This document shows positions 12,531 to 16,897 of a stretch of 16,897 bases of DNA, piece after piece. The first letter of the stretch is position 1. Each line of letters begins with the position of its first letter. The stretch comes from Actinomycetes bacterium (GTDB taxonomy: Bacteria; Actinomycetota; Actinomycetes; Actinomycetales; Actinomycetaceae), in contig JAEWEQ010000033.1 in NCBI GenBank assembly GCA_023389315.1, positions 1 to 16,897 on the forward strand. The letters run 5' to 3'. Below the pieces are notes generated by a model. It was given only the letters and a program-made list of their open reading frames with translations. It ran no database searches and was not told the DNA's origin. The translations under genes were made by a program, and so were the position numbers.

Positions 12531-14687
12531 TTAGAGCATGCAGGATACGCACGAATCCACTTGCGTTCCTTCCAGCGCCATCTGGCGGATCCGCATGTAG
12601 TACATGGTCTTGATGCCCTTGCGCCAGGCGTAAATGTAGGACTTGTTCAGGTCACGGGTGGAGACCGTGTCGGGGTAGAACAGGGTCAGCGACAGGCCTT
12701 GGTCCACGTGCTGGGTGGCCACCGCGTAGGTGTCGATAATGGCCTTGGGTCCCAGTTCGTAGGCGTCCTGGTAGTACTCCAAGTTGTCGTTGGTCATGTA
12801 CGGGGCGGGGTAGTAGACGCGCCCGATCTTGCCTTCCTTGCGGATCTCGATCTTCGACACGATGGGGTGGATCGAGGACGTGGAGTTGTTGATGTAAGAG
12901 ATCGAACCGGTGGGCGGCACGGCCTGTAGGTTCTGGTGGTACATCCCGTACTCGCGCACGTTGGCAGCCAGTTCCCGCCAATCATCGGGGGTGGGCAGTT
13001 CGATCGAGGACGCGTCGATCAGTTCACGCACCCGTTCGGTCTTGGGGGTCCAGTCCCCTTCAATGTACTTCTTGAAGTATTCGCCACTGTAGTACTGGGA
13101 GTCTTCGAACCCTTGGAAGCTTTCGCCGCGTTCGCGGGCGATCAGGTTGGAAGCGCGGATCACCTGGTAGGTGATCGCGTAGAAGTACATGTTGGTGAAG
13201 TCCAGGCCCTCTTCGGAGCCGTAGAAAATGCGTTCGCGCGCCAAGTACCCGTGCAGGTTCATCTGCCCCAAACCGATGGCGTGGCTCATGCGGTTGCCGC
13301 GTTCAATGGAGGGCGCGGCCTTAATGTTGGACAGGTCGGACACGGCGGTTAGGCCGCGGATCGCGGTTTCCACGGTGGCCGCGAAGTCGGGCGAGTCCAT
13401 GGTTTTGGCGATGTTCAGTGACCCCAGGTTGCAGGAGATGTCTTTGCCGATGTGGGCGAAGGATAGGTCTTCGTTGTAGGTGGAAGCTTCCGATACCTGC
13501 AGGATTTCCGAGCACAGGTTCGACATGGTGATGCGCCCCTTAATGGGGTTAGCGCGGTTCACGGTGTCTTCGAACACGATGTACGGGTAGCCGGATTCGA
13601 ATTGGATCTCTGCCAGGGTTTGGAAGAACCGACGGGCGTTGATCTTCTTCTTGCGGATGCGACCGTCCTCGACCATCTCCCGGTATTTCTCGGTCACAGA
13701 AATCTCGGTGAACGGCACCCCGTAGACGCGCTCCACGTCGTAGGGGGAGAACAGGTACATGTCTTCGTTCTGTTTAGCCAGTTCGAAGGTGATGTCGGGG
13801 ATGACCACGCCCAGGGACAGCGATTTGATGCGGATCTTTTCGTCCGCGTTCTCACGCTTGGTGTCCAAGAAGCTCATGATGTCGGGGTGGTGGGCGTGCA
13901 GGTAGACCGCGCCGGCCCCTTGGCGCGCGCCCAGCTGGTTGGCGTAAGAGAAGGAGTCTTCCAGTAGTTTCATCACGGGGATTACGCCGGAGGACTGGTT
14001 CTCGATCTTCTTAATGGGGGCGCCGGCCTCGCGCAGGTTCGTCAGCGACAGTGCCACGCCGCCGCCGCGTTTGGACAGCTGCAGGGCGGAGTTGATACCG
14101 CGGGCGATGGACTCCATGTTGTCTTCCACCCGCAGCAGGAAGCAGGATACCAGTTCCCCGCGGGCGCGTTTACCGGCGTTGAGGAAGGTGGGGGTGGCGG
14201 GTTGGAAACGCCCGGCCATGATTTCGTCCACGATGTGCTCGGCCAGGTCTTTGTCGCCGCGCGCCAGGTACAGCGCCACCATGGAGACGCGGTCTTCGAA
14301 GCGCTCCAAGTAGCGTTTACCGTCGAAGGTTTTCAGCGTGTAAGAGGTGTAGTACTTGAAGGCCCCAAGGAAAGTGGGGAAGCGGAATTTCTTCCCGTAG
14401 GCACGTTGGAATAGGGACTTTATGAAGGGGAAGTCGTATTGGTCGATGACTTCCTTTTCGTAGTACCCGTTTTCCACCAGGTAGTCGAGTTTTTCTTCCA
14501 AGTTATGGAAGAAAACGGTGTTTTGGTTGACGTGCTGGAGGAAGTACTGCCGGGCGGCCTTACGGTCGGCGTCGAACTGAATTTTGCCGTCCTTGTCGTA
14601 CAGGTTCAGCTGCGCGTTCAGGGCGTGGTAGTCCAGATCCGGGGTGGGGGCGGTCTCCAGGCCGGTATCAGTTAGATTTTCTGCCAA
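12531..14687 (-). CDS. nrdE: Class Ib ribonucleotide reductase, catalytic subunit NrdE
   Basis: This 718-residue subunit reduces ribonucleoside diphosphates to deoxyribonucleotides with a radical supplied by NrdF. Class Ib features are visible: no N-terminal ATP cone, the YHALNAQLNLYDKDGKIQFD start, the conserved Cys segments NLCSEIL and SCNLGSLNIAK, the INNSTSSIHP loop, and the C-terminal redox pair Cys713/Cys716 in DSCVSCML, which NrdH reduces. The start is TTG at 14687, overlapping the nrdI stop by 16 bases; an in-frame TGA two codons upstream rules out a much longer protein. AGAAGG lies about 11 bases upstream. Two octamers CGAGGACG (12873, 13005) fall in Ser-Ser codons, one of them in the conserved STSS loop. 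It is the last gene of the operon. Confidence 0.97.
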   Translation of the reverse strand: MAENLTDTGLETAPTPDLDYHALNAQLNLYDKDGKIQFDADRKAARQYFLQHVNQNTVFFHNLEEKLDYLVENGYYEKEVIDQYDFPFIKSLFQRAYGKKFRFPTFLGAFKYYTSYTLKTFDGKRYLERFEDRVSMVALYLARGDKDLAEHIVDEIMAGRFQPATPTFLNAGKRARGELVSCFLLRVEDNMESIARGINSALQLSKRGGGVALSLTNLREAGAPIKKIENQSSGVIPVMKLLEDSFSYANQLGARQGAGAVYLHAHHPDIMSFLDTKRENADEKIRIKSLSLGVVIPDITFELAKQNEDMYLFSPYDVERVYGVPFTEISVTEKYREMVEDGRIRKKKINARRFFQTLAEIQFESGYPYIVFEDTVNRANPIKGRITMSNLCSEILQVSEASTYNEDLSFAHIGKDISCNLGSLNIAKTMDSPDFAATVETAIRGLTAVSDLSNIKAAPSIERGNRMSHAIGLGQMNLHGYLARERIFYGSEEGLDFTNMYFYAITYQVIRASNLIARERGESFQGFEDSQYYSGEYFKKYIEGDWTPKTERVRELIDASSIELPTPDDWRELAANVREYGMYHQNLQAVPPTGSISYINNSTSSIHPIVSKIEIRKEGKIGRVYYPAPYMTNDNLEYYQDAYELGPKAIIDTYAVATQHVDQGLSLTLFYPDTVSTRDLNKSYIYAWRKGIKTMYYMRIRQMALEGTQVDSCVSCML

Positions 14688-15307
14688 AATTCACTCAATC
14701 CTTCTTGCACTTTGGTGACATCCTCGTGGGTGCCGAGGAGTTCAAATCGATACATGTGTGGGACTTTCAGCTTCGCGGCAATGATATCGCCTGCTAGGCA
14801 GTACGCGGTCCCAAAGTTGGTGTTTCCAGCGGAGATGACGCCCACACACTGGCTGCGGTTAGTTTCGTCGTTTAGGAATTTGATGACTTGCTTGGGCACG
14901 GCACCCTTTATTTTTCCGCCCCCATAGGTAGGGGTCACGAGGACGAAGGGTTCGTTCACGTTCAAGAAACCGTCTTTGGGGAGCAGCGGAATTCGTTCGC
15001 TGGGGAATCCGAGTTTTTTAACGAACCGTTCGGTGTTTCCGGTGACGGAGGAAAAATACACTACGTGCACATTGGTTTCGGCGGGTTTGCGGGCGTCGTC
15101 GGTGTCGGTTTGCGCCGGCGCCTCAGTTGCGTGGTCCTGCGTCGCCGCCTCGGTCGCCTCCGCCACCTCAGTCGCGTGGGCCAGCGTCGCCACCTCAGTC
15201 GCCGCCGTCGGCGCGGTCGGCGTCGTTGCCTCCACCGCGGGCGTCGCTGCGGTTGTCTTTTCCTTTTCCTCCACGCTCAGGGTTTCGCGCGTCGAGATCG
15301 GTTCCAT
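14672..15307 (-). CDS. nrdI: NrdI flavodoxin-like RNR maturation protein with an acidic Ala/Thr-rich N-terminal extension
   Basis: NrdI is a flavin protein that supplies the oxidant for assembling the dimanganese-tyrosyl radical cofactor of NrdF. The family core runs from about residue 79 to 211: VHVVYFSSVTGNTERFVKKL binds the FMN phosphate, FVLVTPTYGGG and VISAGNTNFGTAYC complete the flavin site. Typical NrdI has about 130-150 residues. Here about 78 residues precede the core, dominated by repeats of ATEVA, ATEAA and HATEA; they are probably disordered. The ATG at 15307 is chosen because it follows GAGGGAGGAA, and a second GGGAGGAA lies just upstream. The frame continues open above this point but with repeat-like composition. 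It follows nrdH by 210 bases and overlaps nrdE. Confidence 0.92.
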   Translation of the reverse strand: MEPISTRETLSVEEKEKTTAATPAVEATTPTAPTAATEVATLAHATEVAEATEAATQDHATEAPAQTDTDDARKPAETNVHVVYFSSVTGNTERFVKKLGFPSERIPLLPKDGFLNVNEPFVLVTPTYGGGKIKGAVPKQVIKFLNDETNRSQCVGVISAGNTNFGTAYCLAGDIIAAKLKVPHMYRFELLGTHEDVTKVQEGLSEFWQKI

Positions 15308-15480
15308 TTCCTCCCTCTTTTCCTCCCTGTGAGCTAGTTCTTGCGCGGGAGCCTTTGGCCCCCGCTGTCGCGGTGTCGCACCGGGTTGGCGTCCGTTTGC
15401 GTTGCTTATCCGCTGGTGGTGCGCTGGTTGACCGACGGTGGTCAGCGGTCTTCGTTGCCCGCTTTCACTGCGCACATAGA

Positions 15481-15513
15481 CATCCCGACTACCTGCAGTG
15501 GGTAGCCGGGATG
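15481..15513 (-). other. Hairpin between nrdH and nrdI
   Basis: CATCCCG (15481-15487) pairs with CGGGATG (15507-15513) and CTACC (15489-15493) with GGTAG (15501-15505), leaving one mismatch and a seven-base loop. It starts four bases after the nrdH stop codon. There is no U-tract, so it is more likely an mRNA-stability or partial-attenuation element than a full terminator. Confidence 0.6.
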
Positions 15514-15517
15514 GGGG

Positions 15518-15766
15518 TTAGCCGTTGACCACAAGGGCGGTGGCCTTAGCCACCTGCTTAATCAGGTCGGGACGGTACCCGGCCCAGTGTTGGTCACCGG
15601 CGATCACCACGGGCGCTTGGGCGTAGCCAAGGGACTTTACGTAGTCCAGCGCGGCGGCGTCCTCGGACAGGTCAATGGTGTTGTAGTCAAGGCCCTGCTT
15701 ATTCAACGCGCGCTTGGTGGCGTCGCATTGTACGCACATCGGTTTGCTGTACACGGTGATAGTCAT
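15518..15766 (-). CDS. nrdH: Glutaredoxin-like electron donor NrdH
   Basis: The 82-residue protein passes electrons from thioredoxin reductase to NrdE. The redox motif CVQC is at residues 11-14, the cis-proline is in APVV near 52, and the HWAGYRPD motif around 60-67 is the NrdH hallmark that separates it from ordinary glutaredoxins. The ATG at 15766 (MTITVYSKP) has AAGGAG seven bases upstream and matches the family start; a start nine codons earlier would include the ribosome site. It is the first gene of the nrdHIE operon, with a NrdR box pair about 110-160 bases upstream. Confidence 0.96.
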   Translation of the reverse strand: MTITVYSKPMCVQCDATKRALNKQGLDYNTIDLSEDAAALDYVKSLGYAQAPVVIAGDQHWAGYRPDLIKQVAKATALVVNG

Positions 15767-15821
15767 GGGCTGACTCCTTGGTTCTGTGGTCATGATGAGC
15801 GGTGTCGGGCGAATCGACGCG

Positions 15822-15839
15822 TTGTAATTACAAGCTTGT
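15822..15839. promoter_or_regulatory. Overlapping palindromes in the nrdH leader
   Basis: TTGTAATTACAA (15822-15833) is a perfect 12-base palindrome and overlaps ACAAGCTTGT (15830-15839), a perfect 10-base palindrome. They lie between the NrdR boxes and the nrdH start and stand out as AT-rich. A protein-binding site is possible; the factor is unknown. Confidence 0.4.
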
Positions 15840-15876
15840 GATTATCGCTGGCGCCGGTGATGCCCTTGCTCTCCAA

Positions 15877-15924
15877 ACACTACACCTAGTGGCTAGGTTT
15901 CGTCAGCACCACAAGATGGCGTGT
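15877..15924 (-). promoter_or_regulatory. NrdR box pair and probable nrdH promoter
   Basis: Box 1, ACACTACACCTAGTGG (15877-15892), and box 2, CCACAAGATGGCGTGT (15909-15924), both fit the NrdR pattern ACAC-N8-GTGT with one or two end mismatches. Their starts are 32 bases apart, i.e. three helical turns, as in known NrdR operators. NrdR represses ribonucleotide reductase genes when dATP is high. A leftward promoter may overlap box 1: CTGACG (complement of 15901-15906) and TAGTGT (complement of 15877-15882), 18 bases apart. That promoter call is weaker than the boxes. Confidence 0.75.
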
Positions 15925-15948
15925 TTGGCACCTCCCTCCTTTCACTGC

Positions 15949-16202
15949 TGTGGATAGTTTCACGAGGACGGTGGATAACCTGGGGACAGGTCAGCGGCAG
16001 TCCTCATGCCACCACTGTCAGTATGAATCACACCTATGACATTTATATTTGCCCCTACCGGTTGAGATCATGCGGTTATCCTCCGTCCGGGATGCGCGCG
16101 CATCGCTGGGGCAGGAGTTTCGTTCGTGACGGATGTGACTACCCGCAAAGCTGTGGAACTTGCCCACAGGTAGCTATCCACAAACTGTGGATATGTGGAT
16201 AA
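15949..16202. other. Cluster of DnaA-box-like sequences with an AT-rich stretch
   Basis: Matches to TTATCCACA or its complement: TGTGGATAG (15949-15957), GGTGGATAA (15970-15978), CTATCCACA (16174-16182), TGTGGATAT (16186-16194) and the perfect TGTGGATAA (16194-16202); TTATCCTCC (16076-16084) is weaker. The last three form a tight group in mixed orientation. Between the groups, 16021-16050 is about 73% A+T, unusual here. The stretch 15925-16475 has no supported gene; 16205-16390 shows nothing else I can name. It could be a replication origin, a DnaA-titration site or a DnaA control site for nrdHIE. Confidence 0.6.
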
Positions 16203-16390
16203 GTGGTCAGAAAATTCGATTTGCTCACAACCCGTCCTCGGCGTGTCGCGCCCGCCTTTCGAGACAACCGGCGCGCAGCCCCCAGCAGGCAGGCCAACCC
16301 GGCACCGCTACCGCCACGAAGTTCCCGCCCAGCAGCTCCAGTAGAGCCGACCGTCCCCAGCAGCCCCAGCTCAGCACTCCCCCACTCCCA

Positions 16391-16452
16391 CAGGCACGTC
16401 ATCGCCGCGCGAACCGTCCTCGGGAAACTGAAAACAACGCCGATGACGTGCT
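16391..16452. repeat. 62-bp inverted-repeat element, copy 4
   Basis: The left end CAGGCACGTCATCGCCGCG and right end CCGATGACGTGCT frame a 62-bp unit, with a single change at the last base of the end motif. The centre contains GCGAACCGTCCTCG with the octamer at 16415-16422, the same offset as in copy 3. It lies 24 bases before the regulator's -35 element. Confidence 0.88.
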
Positions 16453-16475
16453 TGCGGGAAATCAACGAGAAGCCA

Positions 16476-16504
16476 TTGTCGCTTAGCTGAAATCCGATTA
16501 GAAT
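16476..16504 (+). promoter_or_regulatory. Sigma70-type promoter of the HTH regulator gene
   Basis: TTGTCG (16476-16481) and TAGAAT (16499-16504) are separated by exactly 17 bases. The expected transcription start near 16511 would give a leader of about 18 bases that carries GGGAGG (16512-16517) before the ATG at 16529. Confidence 0.65.
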
Positions 16505-16526
16505 CAAATATGGGAGGTTTTGATTC
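16501..16526. promoter_or_regulatory. Inverted-repeat operator over the start region of the HTH gene
   Basis: GAATCAAA (16501-16508) and TTTGATTC (16519-16526) are a perfect 8-base inverted repeat with a 10-base spacer. It covers the end of the -10 element and the ribosome site. This is a typical autoregulatory site for an Xre-type repressor and its downstream partner. Confidence 0.65.
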
Positions 16527-16528
16527 AA

Positions 16529-16870
16529 ATGAGTGTGGCTAACCCGGATGTCGGACGAAACCTTAAGCTCGCAAGGGATATGGTGGGGTTTACTCAGCGC
16601 GACCTAGCTCAGCGGTCGGGCATTTCACAGCCAACGATTCAACGCATCGAGACCGGTGCGCGAAGTGCGAGCACGGCGGAAATAGCTGTACTGGCCGACG
16701 CTTGCGGCGTGCTTGTTACAGACTTGACCGGGACTAACCAACTAGCGAGTGAGGTCCGCTGCGCAGGGCGGACCGACGACGCTAACTTCACGGATTTATT
16801 TGATTACTTAATCTATGCCTTCGGTCTATCTCAAAGGTTAGATGAGCTTGGAGTGCCGGAGACAGCGTGA
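16529..16870 (+). CDS. Xre-family helix-turn-helix regulator
   Basis: The 113-residue protein has an N-terminal HTH domain (about residues 11-66): NLKLARDMVGFTQRDLAQ, then the recognition-helix region SGISQPTIQRIETG. The C-terminal part (VRCAGRTDDANFTDLFDYLIYAFGLSQRLDELGVPE) resembles regulators that are paired with ImmA/IrrE-type metallopeptidases in actinobacterial and phage genomes. ATG 16529 is preferred to TTG 16520 because the latter is only two bases from GGGAGG. The stop overlaps the next gene's GTG (GTGA), so the two are translationally coupled. Codon use is less GC-rich than the neighbours (for example TTATTTGATTACTTAATC near 16796), suggesting acquisition. Confidence 0.85.
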   Translation: MSVANPDVGRNLKLARDMVGFTQRDLAQRSGISQPTIQRIETGARSASTAEIAVLADACGVLVTDLTGTNQLASEVRCAGRTDDANFTDLFDYLIYAFGLSQRLDELGVPETA

Positions 16871-16897
16871 AAAACGAGGACATTGGACGCTTAGCGG
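16867..16897 (+). CDS. Start of a coupled downstream gene (cut by window edge)
   Basis: A GTG start at 16867 overlaps the TGA of the HTH regulator and reads MKNEDIGRLA to the edge. Ten residues cannot identify it. From the regulator's C-terminal type the partner is most likely an ImmA/IrrE-like metallopeptidase, with a HipA-like kinase or another toxin as alternatives. This is inference from context. Confidence 0.5.
   Translation, partial: MKNEDIGRLA

Larger units (their letters stand above)
287..16422. repeat. Dispersed octamer CGAGGACG, 32 copies
   Basis: Forward copies start at 287, 509, 1723, 2734, 3389, 5737, 7398, 7884, 8286, 8403, 9767, 10465, 12147, 12318, 12873, 13005, 14938 and 15963. 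Reverse copies (CGTCCTCG) start at 1280, 1485, 3205, 3772, 4903, 5395, 7864, 8656, 10091, 11689, 13664, 15658, 16233 and 16415. Both orientations are used (18 to 14), within genes on either strand and between genes. From base composition alone about one copy is expected in this length. The count was made by eye and a few copies may be missed. Confidence 0.85.

Noticed and set aside
14888..15337. 149-residue rightward open frame over nrdI
   Set aside because: Antisense to the convincing NrdI frame; Arg/Leu runs come from the repeat extension.
16139..16528. 129-residue leftward open frame before the HTH gene
   Set aside because: It runs through the DnaA boxes and element copy 4, has no family resemblance and would overlap the HTH promoter.
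1..16897. tRNA, rRNA or riboswitch genes
   Set aside because: No cloverleaf, rRNA segment or recognisable riboswitch core was found on reading through; a covariance search was not possible.

Overview
The window looks like chromosomal DNA from a high-GC actinobacterium, most likely an Actinomyces-like member of Actinomycetaceae. The grounds are roughly 62-64% G+C by eye, a class Ib ribonucleotide reductase operon (nrdH-nrdI-nrdE), a MhuD/IsdG-like monooxygenase, an S33 proline iminopeptidase and codon usage rich in G/C third positions. The genus is an inference.

Layout from left to right. 1-845: 5' part of a leftward membrane sulfatase-fold protein of the lipoteichoic acid synthase type. 846-1290: gene-free and repeat-rich. 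1291-5968: a leftward cluster of proline iminopeptidase, RNase HI with a repeat-built tail, and an S9 oligopeptidase B-like peptidase; the last two overlap by one base. 6223-8598: a lone rightward gene for an ABC-class ATPase with an Arg/Gly/Gln-rich N-terminal tail. 8676-9947: a leftward MFS transporter. 10129-11865: a leftward set of heme-degrading-type monooxygenase, SAM methyltransferase and VanZ-like protein. 11935-12291: remnant of an acetamidase/formamidase gene. 12473-15924: the nrdHIE operon with a NrdR operator pair at its head and a strong terminator at its end, but no nrdF. 15949-16202: a cluster of DnaA-box-like sequences beside an AT-rich stretch. 16476-16897: an HTH regulator with its own promoter and operator, overlapping the start of a second gene cut by the window edge.

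Two DNA-level signals run through the window independently of the genes. The octamer CGAGGACG occurs 32 times (either strand), about once per 530 bases, in several reading frames and between genes; about one copy would be expected by chance. A 62-bp element with inverted ends (GGCACGTCA...TGACGTGCC) occurs four times between genes at exactly the same length. Single ends of it also sit inside two coding sequences, where they add repeated DDVP peptides. In two of the four 62-bp copies the octamer lies at the same internal position.

Gene cooperation: NrdH supplies electrons to NrdE, and NrdI is expected to activate an NrdF encoded elsewhere. The monooxygenase and methyltransferase are translationally coupled, as are RNase HI and the S9 peptidase, and the HTH regulator and its downstream partner. 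All but one of the intact genes left of the DnaA-box cluster point left and those on its right point right, which would suit an origin there but does not prove it.
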